From: Thermotoga maritima MSB8 | Lineage (GTDB): Bacteria > Thermotogota > Thermotogae > Thermotogales > Thermotogaceae | Reading direction: 5' to 3' | Assembly (NCBI RefSeq): GCF_000008545.1 | Contig: NC_000853.1 | Coordinates: 634,465-698,464 of the forward strand | DNA length: 64,000 bases | In this document: in pieces, positions 33,940 through 41,855 of the stretch | Layout of the letters: each line of letters opens with the position of its first letter | Numbering within the stretch: position 1 is the stretch's first letter | The notes under the pieces: generated by a model | Databases searched by the model: none | What the model was told of the DNA's origin: nothing | What the model saw: only the letters and a program-made list of their open reading frames with translations | Position numbers and translations under genes: made by a program

Positions 33940-34350
33940 TTATTCAACACAATTGTAAACATCAAGGCACTTTTCCGCGTACATTGGATCTGTTGCGTAC
34001 CCATATCTTTGAAGAAGCCTGAAGTATTTCTCTGGCTCTTTTCTACACTCCCAGGCTCTATTATAACACTCTTTTATCAGAATCAGGTATGCGATCATAC
34101 TGTTTTCTGGACTGACAAAGGATTGAAACGTGTCGATCGTCTTCACACCGTCGAATTCTTTCGTTTCTGCTCTAACACCACCTTCGAGCCAGGAGAGTTT
34201 CTTTATGCCGAAGAGGTTGTTTCCCACCGTGTGTCTTCCCCAGCCAGTTTCGAGGGCGGACTGGGCAAGAAGGATCTTTCCGTCTATTCCCGTGAGTCTT
34301 TCAAGGAGGAAGGCGCTTTCGCTGAACCTTTCGAGGAACCTTTCCTTCAT
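33940..34350 (-). CDS. GH73-type peptidoglycan hydrolase (FlgJ/LytG glucosaminidase-like)
   Basis: A 136-residue single-domain protein that matches the glucosaminidase fold of FlgJ and Lyt[17 protein letters not shown] (catalytic Glu within ALETGWG), NNLFGIK, and a C-terminal [13 protein letters not shown]. There is no signal peptide and no binding domain, so export would need a holin, another route or lysis. It follows a terminator hairpin and sits at the end of a module with a sigma-like protein and DUF1659/DUF2922 genes. Phage- or sporulation-like lysis modules use similar enzymes. Confidence 0.8.
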
Positions 34351-34371
34351 GATATCACCTCCAGAAAGAAA

Positions 34372-34388
34372 GCGGGGGAGACCCCCGC
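34372..34388 (-). terminator. Terminator hairpin between sigma-like and GH73 genes
   Basis: A 7-bp GC stem (GCGGGGG/CCCCCGC) with a 3-base loop is followed on the minus strand by TTTCTTTCT. It ends three bases from the sigma-like gene's stop and about 20 bases before the GH73 start, so the hydrolase may be made by read-through. Confidence 0.65.
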
Positions 34389-34390
34389 CT

Positions 34391-34753
34391 TCAGAGATTT
34401 TCTTCTTCGAAGTCCATCAGTTCGCAGCGTGATTTGTACTCTGTTTTCAGAATGTCGAACGGAGCGTCGCTGCATCCCGGGAGAGGGATCCCCTGAATGA
34501 GGTCGATCACTTTTCTGTTTATGGTGGATTTCAAATGAGCGGAGAAGCTTCCTTTGTCCTTGTTCCATGTTTTACGAGCATAGCAGAAGATAGAGCATAT
34601 CGCCTGGTAGAGATCTTCGAAGGAAGAAATCTTTTCCCTGAACTTTTCGAAAAAGAATCCTGCTTTCTTTCTTATCTCGTTCTGGTATCTTTCGTAGAGT
34701 TCATCGATGGTGAGTTCTTCGTCTTTCAGTTTCTTCGTATTTCTCTTAGGCAT
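34391..34753 (-). CDS. Sigma-70 region 2-like protein
   Basis: A 120-residue basic protein. Residues ~25-90 follow the pattern of sigma region 2: a helix of aromatic and basic residues ([12 protein letters not shown]), then [19 protein letters not shown], then the KG-x-F-x-AHL-x(6)-R-x(3)-D-x-I segment ([19 protein letters not shown]) seen in ECF and phage-type sigma factors. There is no region 4 (no HTH at the end), so it may need a partner or may not recognise a -35. It overlaps the small acidic gene upstream by eight bases. Confidence 0.6.
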   Translation of the reverse strand: MPKRNTKKLKDEELTIDELYERYQNEIRKKAGFFFEKFREKISSFEDLYQAICSIFCYARKTWNKDKGSFSAHLKSTINRKVIDLIQGIPLPGCSDAPFDILKTEYKSRCELMDFEEENL

Positions 34754-34979
34754 TGTTCCACACCCGATCGTTGAAGAAGTCCACCACGAAGTCTATGGCG
34801 TAGTCCAGGATGTGATCTAAGATATCGTAGTCGAAGGGAAGGTCGATTCCGAAGCTGTCGAAGAGACCGAAGACGATCTCTTTCACTTCCTCCTTCTTGG
34901 ACTCACCGTCCCCCGGTCTTTCGACCAGGGAGACGGCGAGCGGGAGGACGTCCTTGAGAAATGGAAGTATTGTCATCAT
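34746..34979 (-). CDS. Small acidic protein of unknown function
   Basis: A 77-residue product (ATG 34979, GGGAGGG upstream). It starts with a hydrophobic stretch (TILPFLKDVLPLAVSLV), then a charged linker, then an acidic helical tail (ILDHILDYAIDFVVDFF). I do not recognise the family. The size, an N-terminal hydrophobic helix and the place beside a murein hydrolase could suit a holin-like or membrane-associated accessory role, but this is inference. Confidence 0.5.
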   Translation of the reverse strand: MMTILPFLKDVLPLAVSLVERPGDGESKKEEVKEIVFGLFDSFGIDLPFDYDILDHILDYAIDFVVDFFNDRVWNNA

Positions 34980-34997
34980 ACAGACGCCCTCCCTTCG

Positions 34998-35207
34998 TCA
35001 GTGAATTAGATCAAAGAATTCGTTTGAGTTCGTTTCGACTATCACTGCTCTGTCGATCGCGTAGCCTTCCAGAACTTTTGAGTCCAGAAGCGTCTGCATG
35101 GCTGTCTGAACCTGATCCGCTGTGAGTCCGTCAGCTGGGCTGTTGACTATTATTCTTCTTCTCTTCCCTTCTGCCTCATTGTAAAAATCCATGTACAGTC
35201 TCTTCAT
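34998..35207 (-). CDS. DUF2922-family small protein
   Basis: A 69-residue protein with the DUF2922 outline: a short beta-rich start (KRLYMDFYNEAEGKRRRIIV), then LTADQVQTAMQTLLDSKV and a final strand RAVIVETNSNEF. The family is found in Firmicutes and Thermotogae, commonly beside DUF1659 genes as far as I recall, and its function is unknown. It has GAGGAGGTG ahead of the ATG. It lies 14 bases downstream of the DUF1659 gene. Confidence 0.7.
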   Translation of the reverse strand: MKRLYMDFYNEAEGKRRRIIVNSPADGLTADQVQTAMQTLLDSKVLEGYAIDRAVIVETNSNEFFDLIH

Positions 35208-35221
35208 ACCACTTCACCTCC

Positions 35222-35415
35222 TCATATGGTTTCGTACGTGACGAGCTGAGCGGAAACGTAAGTGTAGCTCGAGAGAGAGTCGAGGGTGTTCACCGCGTTC
35301 GCAAGATCCTGTCTGTCGCATTTGGACTGACGGAGATGGTCTGTCTCCTCGTTACGGGGTTTCCGTTTTCGTCCACTTCACCTGTTGCCCACACGATCCT
35401 GAGGGCCTTTTCCAT
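35222..35415 (-). pseudogene. DUF1659-family small protein, interrupted by a one-base shift
   Basis: From ATG 35415 (AGGAGGTG upstream) the frame gives EKALRIVWATGEVDENGNPV, then TISVSPNATD, a DUF1659 N-terminal half, and ends early at a TGA. A -1 shift within the GACAGGATC near 35311 restores the expected second half (DLANAVNTLDSLSS, then YVSAQLVTYETI) and a natural stop at 35222. One missing base explains this. Options are decay, a sequence error, or a programmed -1 shift at GAC. Confidence 0.7.
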
Positions 35416-35578
35416 GATAACACCTCCTGTGAATTTTTTGTGGACTGCGCAGCCCCTCCAATAAATAAGTCCTGACAGGGATGTTAAATCACATATAAAA
35501 TTTTGTATATTCAACATATTAGTGAATAAAAATCGCTAAGCGAATTATTTCTGGTTCGGTCTTTTTTCAGACGTAAGG

Positions 35579-35584
35579 TATAAT
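35579..35584 (+). promoter_or_regulatory. -10 box of the SLBB export operon
   Basis: TATAAT, 34 bases upstream of the SLBB gene ATG, with TTCGGT 18 bases further upstream as a weak -35. It is the only good promoter seen for the 35.6-43.3 kb plus-strand genes. Confidence 0.5.
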
Positions 35585-35617
35585 TTTCAACAGAAAAGAC
35601 GAAGAGGAGGGTTCGAG

Positions 35618-38596
35618 ATGAAAAGAGCGCTGATCTTTCTGTTTCTTCTGATTGCGGTGTTTTCTCTGTCCTACACCATAAGAAAGGGAGACGTTTTGAG
35701 GATCGAAGTGGTGGGATACCCAGATCTGACGAGAAGTTGCGCAGTGGACATAGAAGGTGCGATCACGTTTCCGTACGTGGGACGTGTGAAGGTGGAAGGC
35801 CTCAGCGTGGATCAGGTGACAGATCTCCTCAAAGAGAGGCTCTCCAGGAGTTTTTCTGAACCTGAGGTGATCGTGTCTCTTCAGCAGATTGCTCCAAGGA
35901 ACGTCTACGTCTCCGGTGTTGTGAACAGAGTGGTGAACATGGGAATAGAAGATCTCAGCGTTTCCGAGCTTCTCTCTCTTCTTTCTGTGGATCTTTCCTC
36001 CGTTGATCTTTCGAAGGTGAAGGTTTTGAGAGATGGGAAGGTTTTTGAACTGGATCTCTCCTCGCTTCTCTGGGGTGAAGCTCCCGAGAAAGACGTGATG
36101 CTCCAGGAGAACGATCAGGTGATACTCCCGGAAAAGAGCTACACGGAGTTCGTGAAGATCGTTGGAGCTGTGTCAAAACCAGGTATTTACCCCTACAGAA
36201 GGGAGATGACCTTGCTCGACGCTGTAGCGGCAGCGGGCGGTACCACGCAGGAGAGTTCAGGAAAGATAATCGTCCTTTCGAAAGACGAGACGGTTGAAGT
36301 ATCGGAGAAAGATATCTATCAAAAGAACCTCCTTTTGAAACCAGGAGACACGGTCCACGTTCAAAAGATCGACGAGAGGTTCGCCTACGTTGTGGGAGCG
36401 GTGGCAAGACCGGGAATGTACACCTTCTCCAGAGAAGAGTCTCTCACGCTCAAAAATCTCATCGCAAAAGCCGGCGGAGTCTCCGTCGATAAAAGGTTCA
36501 TCGAGAAGGCCCTCATCACAAGAGGTGGAGAAACTCTCGAGTACGACCCGGACGTTCTGGACGAAAACGTTGAGATAGAAGTCGGCGACGTGGTCGAGAT
36601 AAAGAAGTTCGAAAAGACAGAAGTCTATGTTTCCGGATACGTTTCAAGGCCCGGGGTTTACGAGATCTCCCCAAAAGAGAACGTGACCCTGGAAAAGCTC
36701 CTCTCCATGGCAGGAGGCATAAAGGGTACTCTGGAAGAGGTCGACAGCATCGTCGTGACAAGAGATGGCAGTGTGATCACACTCTCACCGAACAATCTGG
36801 ATTTTTCTGTGAAGCCAGGAGACGTGGTGAACGTGAAAGAGTTCGTCCCGAAGAAGGCCTACGTACTGGGATACGTGAGAAATCCGGGGCTTTACACCTT
36901 CGGAAAGAACGAGGCGTTCACCCTGAGAAACCTCATCGCAAAGGCGGGGGGCTTCGTTGACGAAGGCCAGGTCGTGTCCGTGAAGGTGGCAGGAAAGGAG
37001 TACTCCCCGGACGAGATCGTAAAGGAAGACATCTTGCTCGAAGATGGTGTGTTCGTCTACGTGGAGAGGTATACGGACAGGTTCGTCTACATGGTGGGAG
37101 ACAACGTCTCAAGGAATGGAAAGATGAGTTTCGAGAAGGAAGAACCCTTCACACTTTCGACCGCTCTTAAAAAGTACGGGATCGAGGACTTCTCTTTGAT
37201 AAAGAGCCTTTCGCTTTTGAGGAATGGCAGAGAGATGACTTTCGATCCGGAAAAGATCCTCACAGAAGACGTTCCCCTCGAAAAGGGTGACACGATCCTT
37301 GTGAGAACGGTTCAGACAAAGAGGGTCTACTTCACAGGGGACGTGTACGGCTACGTTGACTTTGCAAAGGACGAGGATATCACACTGGAAAAGGCGCTCG
37401 CAAGGTTTGGAAAGGTTCAGAGAAAGTACATCGCAGGTTTGAAGGTGATCATGGATGGAAGGGTTCAGAAGTTCGATGAACTTGTGGATGTTCCGCTTGA
37501 AGACGGTGCGGTTGTTGAACTGAATCTGAAGGAGTCGATCAGGGTCTACGTGGACGGCTTTGTGAGAGCACCCCAGATGGTCGTGTTCGAGCCGGACGAA
37601 ACTCCCGTGCTCGACAGGGCGATCGTGAAGGCAGGAGGTTACAGAGAAGACACACTCTTTGAGGCAGGAAACATAACTGTTCTGCGAGACGGCCACGAGA
37701 TCACCGTTCCAAAAGAGCAGACAAGTTCCTTTGAACTCGAGGATGGAGATCTTGTCTTTGTGAAGTACAGAGAAAAAACCCACGTGTACGTCTTCGGTGA
37801 AGGGATCACGAACACACTCGTGACCTTCGAGGACGAAGAGACTCCCACTCTGAGGAGCGTTCTTGGAAAGGTCGGTGGTGTGAAGAGCACGGGCTCTGAG
37901 AGGATAGTCGTTGTGAAACCGGACGGCGAAAAAGAAGAGGTGGACTACGAAGAGGTGATAAAAACAGGTGGCCCCGTTCTTGAAAGCGGCAGTGTGGTCT
38001 TCGTGCCCCTTGAGACGGAGAACTTTGCCTACGTGGTCGGAGAGGTGGCACGTCCAGGAGCGTACGAGTTGAAAGGAGACGTGACGCTTCTCAAACTCAT
38101 CGCACAGGCAGGTGGCCTGAGCAACTGGGCACTGAGAACGAAGGTGATCTTGAGAAGAGGAGAGAAAGAGTTCACCTACGACTTCACCAGCATCGAAGAG
38201 GTCCAGAACGTGAAGGTGGAGCCAGGAGATGTGGTGTACGTGCCACCCGTTGAGACGAACTACGTGTACGTTCTTGGAAACGTGAAAAACCCCGGCATTG
38301 TGAAGGTGGACAGGTATTCCACCGTGTTCGATGTGGTGATGAGGGCAGGAGGCTTCACAGAGAAAGCGGCAGCAAGCAGGATCTTCCTCTTCAGGGGAGG
38401 GCCGCAGGGAGAGGTGACCGTCTGTGATCTTTCTGGAGTTTTGTCTGGAAAAGGTGGTGGAGTGAACCTGAACGTTTCGCCGGGTGATGTGGTCTTCGTT
38501 CCGGACAACCCGCTCATACAGGTGACAGAGGCACTCTCCATCGTGAACACCATATTCAGCACTATAAGAAACGTCAAAGACGTGATGGGGTGGTAA
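35618..38596 (+). CDS. Polysaccharide export protein with tandem SLBB domains
   Basis: A 992-residue exported protein. Residues 1-18 are a signal peptide; residues ~19-90 are a Wza-type polysaccharide export domain (TIRKGDVLRIEVVGYPDL). There follow about 11 SLBB-like repeats of ~80 residues, each recognisable by a strand such as AYVVGAVARPGMY, then a TL-x-LIAKAGG-like turn. Ordinary Wza-like proteins carry one or two SLBB units. No C-terminal amphipathic helix is seen, only a short amphipathic tail (SIVNTIFSTIRN). It probably forms a periplasm-spanning conduit or scaffold for the glycan under the Thermotoga toga. GAGGAGG precedes the ATG; the next gene starts one base after its stop. Confidence 0.85.
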   Translation: MKRALIFLFLLIAVFSLSYTIRKGDVLRIEVVGYPDLTRSCAVDIEGAITFPYVGRVKVEGLSVDQVTDLLKERLSRSFSEPEVIVSLQQIAPRNVYVSGVVNRVVNMGIEDLSVSELLSLLSVDLSSVDLSKVKVLRDGKVFELDLSSLLWGEAPEKDVMLQENDQVILPEKSYTEFVKIVGAVSKPGIYPYRREMTLLDAVAAAGGTTQESSGKIIVLSKDETVEVSEKDIYQKNLLLKPGDTVHVQKIDERFAYVVGAVARPGMYTFSREESLTLKNLIAKAGGVSVDKRFIEKALITRGGETLEYDPDVLDENVEIEVGDVVEIKKFEKTEVYVSGYVSRPGVYEISPKENVTLEKLLSMAGGIKGTLEEVDSIVVTRDGSVITLSPNNLDFSVKPGDVVNVKEFVPKKAYVLGYVRNPGLYTFGKNEAFTLRNLIAKAGGFVDEGQVVSVKVAGKEYSPDEIVKEDILLEDGVFVYVERYTDRFVYMVGDNVSRNGKMSFEKEEPFTLSTALKKYGIEDFSLIKSLSLLRNGREMTFDPEKILTEDVPLEKGDTILVRTVQTKRVYFTGDVYGYVDFAKDEDITLEKALARFGKVQRKYIAGLKVIMDGRVQKFDELVDVPLEDGAVVELNLKESIRVYVDGFVRAPQMVVFEPDETPVLDRAIVKAGGYREDTLFEAGNITVLRDGHEITVPKEQTSSFELEDGDLVFVKYREKTHVYVFGEGITNTLVTFEDEETPTLRSVLGKVGGVKSTGSERIVVVKPDGEKEEVDYEEVIKTGGPVLESGSVVFVPLETENFAYVVGEVARPGAYELKGDVTLLKLIAQAGGLSNWALRTKVILRRGEKEFTYDFTSIEEVQNVKVEPGDVVYVPPVETNYVYVLGNVKNPGIVKVDRYSTVFDVVMRAGGFTEKAAASRIFLFRGGPQGEVTVCDLSGVLSGKGGGVNLNVSPGDVVFVPDNPLIQVTEALSIVNTIFSTIRNVKDVMGW

Positions 38597-38597
38597 T

Positions 38598-39800
38598 ATG
38601 AAAAGGAACCTTTTCCTTCTGATCCTCCTTCCGGCGCTTGTCTTTGCCGGAGGGAGCGTTTCTTTTGATCTTTCGTACGAGGGCTCTTTCAGGTGGACAG
38701 GGGAGCTGGACTGGACTCTGCCACTTTTCAGGGACTGGGCCTTCAGTTTCGAGGTCGGTGTGGGAAAGGGATACGGAATCGTTCACACCGGAATCATCGA
38801 CGAACTCAAAAAGTTCGTGGAGTTCTACTACTTTCCAGAAGCGTTCGTTTCCGGAAAGATCGGTCCCTTCGAGTTGAAGGCGGGCATACTGAACGAAGAA
38901 AGAGGCCCCGGAATTGACAAACTCTTTCTGGACGACAACTCCCGCTTTTACGGATTTCCCGGTGTTTCTTTGAAGTACAGACAGGACAACTGGCACGTGG
39001 AATCTCTCTGGCTCAACATAAACGAGGAAAAGAGTTTCAACTACAGAACGGTTGTGTTTGATTTTGGTCTCTTGAAGATCGCCTACGAGGACGCCGTGGT
39101 CTATCTGAACGAGGTGTTCAATCCGTATTACTTCTTCGTTCCACTTCCACCGATCGCCATCCAGGAGATCTGGCTGTCTCAGGAGGGAGCACCCTGGAAA
39201 GATGAGAGCAAAAACGCAAACGCCCTCATGGGAGGATGGATCGAGTTCAACTTCGGTGCGGGAAGAGTCTATTTTGAAGCCCTGATAGACGACATGAGCC
39301 TGAACAGGCTTCTTGGAACAGGAAGTTATCTGAATCCGGACAAGGTCGCACTCCTTCTTGGAGGAGAGTACAGAACTGGTGCGTGGAAGATCTACGGGGA
39401 GGTGTCCGGTGCGAGCGCGTACACCTTTGAGAGAACACAGGAGAATCTTCCGTACGAGTACACCTATTTTGACACGGGAAAGATCGAAGAGAGGATGATC
39501 GGATACAAATACGGCGAGAACTCCTTCTCTTTGAAACTCGGTGTGAGAAGGTTCTCTGGATGGTGCACGCTCGATCTGATGTACCACTACCTCGTCTACG
39601 GAGACAGAACACCGGAGACGCCCTGGCATGGAAAGGAGATGCCACCCGACACCAAGTGGCTCATAGGAGACCTCACAAAAGAGCACACGCTGAAGGTTTC
39701 TGCAGAAAGCGATTTTGGAGAGTACGGTGGAAAGGTGGAGGTCTGGTGGAGCAGTCTTGAGGGGATTGGAGCTGGGGTTTTTTTGAGTTTCAAGATGTAG
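38598..39800 (+). CDS. Exported beta-barrel-like protein, probable outer-sheath component
   Basis: A 400-residue protein with a clear signal peptide (KRNLFLLILLPALVFAGG) and then a sequence made almost entirely of alternating aromatic and polar residues in short strands (FSFEVGVGKGYG, FELKAGIL, YFEALIDDMS). This indicates an outer-membrane beta-barrel. It ends GVFLSFKM, with aromatic residues near the terminus. No named family is certain; a Wzi-like or porin-like role in glycan export or anchoring is suggested by the SLBB gene one base upstream. Confidence 0.65.
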   Translation: MKRNLFLLILLPALVFAGGSVSFDLSYEGSFRWTGELDWTLPLFRDWAFSFEVGVGKGYGIVHTGIIDELKKFVEFYYFPEAFVSGKIGPFELKAGILNEERGPGIDKLFLDDNSRFYGFPGVSLKYRQDNWHVESLWLNINEEKSFNYRTVVFDFGLLKIAYEDAVVYLNEVFNPYYFFVPLPPIAIQEIWLSQEGAPWKDESKNANALMGGWIEFNFGAGRVYFEALIDDMSLNRLLGTGSYLNPDKVALLLGGEYRTGAWKIYGEVSGASAYTFERTQENLPYEYTYFDTGKIEERMIGYKYGENSFSLKLGVRRFSGWCTLDLMYHYLVYGDRTPETPWHGKEMPPDTKWLIGDLTKEHTLKVSAESDFGEYGGKVEVWWSSLEGIGAGVFLSFKM

Positions 39801-39813
39801 CAGGAGGGGTGAA

Positions 39814-40419
39814 ATGATACGAAACATCGTCTTCGATCTTGGAGGAGTTCTGATCGACTGGAGGCCTTGCGAATACCTGGTGGAGTCCTTTCCAGAGGAC
39901 GTGGCAAAGGTTCTGGAGAGGGAGATCTTCAAGCACGAAGACTGGAAGAAAATGGACAGGGGAACTCTTCCAGAGAACGATCTCTGGGAAAAGAAAAAGA
40001 AAGAACTTTCAGAGTACAGAGAGTACGTTGAAAAACTGGAAAGGGAGGTCCCGAAACTCTTAAAACCCATAGAGGAGAACGTGAAGTTGCTTTCTATTTT
40101 GAAGGAAAAGAACTTCAAACTGTACGTTCTTTCGAACTACGGGAAGATCTATTTCGAGATGGTGAGAAGAAGATATCGATTTTTTGACTTTTTCGATGGG
40201 ATGGTGATCTCATCGCACGTTGGTTTCATAAAGCCAGAGAAAGAGATCTATCTTGAGTTGATCAGAAAGTATAAGATCACACCGAAGGAGAGTCTTTTCA
40301 TAGACGACATGGAGGAGAACGTAAAAGCAGCAGAAGAACTTGGCTTCAACACGATACACCTTCCAGAGCCTTCCAGGTTGAAGGAACTCCTGTTTGAAAC
40401 TCTCAAGATCGGCAGGTGA
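39814..40419 (+). CDS. HAD-superfamily hydrolase (YihX-like)
   Basis: A 201-residue HAD phosphatase of subfamily IA: motif I FDLGGVLIDW (the second Asp is replaced, as in YihX-like members), motif II VLSNYGK, motif III KPEKEIY and motif IV IDDMEENV. It probably acts on a small sugar phosphate or other phosphomonoester. GGAGGGGTG precedes the ATG. It lies inside the export operon between two barrel genes, so a role in nucleotide-sugar turnover is possible but unproven. Confidence 0.85.
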   Translation: MIRNIVFDLGGVLIDWRPCEYLVESFPEDVAKVLEREIFKHEDWKKMDRGTLPENDLWEKKKKELSEYREYVEKLEREVPKLLKPIEENVKLLSILKEKNFKLYVLSNYGKIYFEMVRRRYRFFDFFDGMVISSHVGFIKPEKEIYLELIRKYKITPKESLFIDDMEENVKAAEELGFNTIHLPEPSRLKELLFETLKIGR

Positions 40420-40423
40420 GAAG

Positions 40424-41841
40424 ATGAGGTGGCCTGTTTTTCTCTTCGTGATGCTTTCCTGCGTTCTTTTTTCTGAGCCCCTCGTCACACAGATGAGTCC
40501 ACAGTTCGTGTATGAGAGTCTTGAGAGCAAAGAAGCGCTTCCCGGTGTTCTTCCTGTGCCGTCCGGTGAGAAGGGAAATGGAATCTCTTTTCGTGTTTCA
40601 CCGTTTTTCTACTCTGGAAACTTCGAAGGAAAGACGAAAACGGGCTGGTTTGTTCTGTCGGATCCACCCTGGGAAAACTTCTATCTGTACGAGAACACCC
40701 CACCGCTTTTCAGTGTCATTCTGGAAGGAAACGTGGGGGATCTTTCTTTCTACACGGAAATTCCCTTCAACAACAACTACAACTACTTCTACAAGGAGTC
40801 TTTAAACAACATTCCACCTTTGTGGAAGGAGATAGCAAGTCCCGACTCGAACTTTCCTTACACTGCTTACGGTGTCTATGATGGAGACTCCTTCTACGCT
40901 GTCATCGGAAGGTCGAAGATCAGATGGGGAAGTTCTGAGTTTCCGGTTGCGATATCGGACGTGAGTCCTATTTCAATCACTTCACGTTTTCTACAAAAGG
41001 AAAGATCCAGTACACGTTCCATCTTGTATCGATCAACCCGGTTTTGACAGAAGATGAGTGGGAAAAGCAGAGTTCTTTTGTCCCAGTCAACGCGGATCCT
41101 CTTTCTCCTTACACGGAAAAGGTGAAAACACTTGCGGCGCACAGACTGGACTTTCATATCAGAGAGAATCTGAGACTCGGTGTGGGAGAACTCACGATGA
41201 TCGGTGGGAAATACCCGGATCTTTTCGCTGTGAGTCCCTTTTCGATCTGGCACAACAACTACAACGAGGGTTACACGAATTCAATGGCATCTTTCGACTT
41301 TTCCTGGGTCCCAAAAAAAGGCTTTGAAGTTCACGGAGAGTTCGTTCTCGACGATCTTGTGGGAACAACAGAGAATGAGTCAAAACCCACCGCTTATGCG
41401 TTCAACGTGGGTGTGAGAAGAGCGCTTTCCACCGGATCTTTGAAAGGCGTGCTCGGTGTGGAGTACGCTCTGGCTACAAAATTCGTCTACAACACGTTCC
41501 TTCCCTACTTGAAGTTCAACAACAGGATCGTCTATCTCACAAATCTCCCATCTTCCAGAACGATCGTTGACTATCCTGTAGGTTTTGCCTTCGGGCCGGA
41601 CGCAAAACTTTTGAACGTATCTTTTGATCTTTTCAAAGAGAACGTCAGTCTTGAAACGGATTTCTTCTACCTTGTGAAGGGGCCGAACACACTCTATACG
41701 GAATATCCGACGGCGGAGGAAGGGGAAACGAAAACCATTTTCGGGGCGAGTTTGAGGGGGAAAATCGGGCACGTGAGTTTTTCTCTTCTTTTTTCAGGTA
41801 GTGAGTTTCTGGCTGGTCTTGGGATCGAATTTGGCTTTTGA
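40424..41841 (+). pseudogene. Wzi-like capsule-assembly beta-barrel gene, split by a one-base deletion
   Basis: The first frame (ATG 40424 to 41047) starts with a signal peptide (WPVFLFVMLSCVLFSEP) and runs to the Wzi-type segment GRSKIRWGSSEFPVAISDVSP. Near 40966-40972 one base appears missing (CCTATTTC for CCTTATTTC). The next frame continues exactly in register as YFNHFTFSTKGK, then VSINPVLTEDEWE to the stop at 41841. The joined protein would be about 472 residues, mostly beta-strands, ending in Phe as outer-membrane barrels do. Wzi proteins anchor capsule to the surface. Either a recent pseudogene or a sequence error. Confidence 0.75.
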
Positions 41842-41855
41842 GGAGGAAGAGAAGT

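Noticed and set aside
38574-40118. Minus-strand open frame of 514 codons opposite the beta-barrel and HAD genes
   Set aside because: It is a shadow: low-complexity Ser/Phe/Leu text, no ribosome site, and two well-formed plus-strand genes with signal peptide and HAD motifs occupy the same bases.
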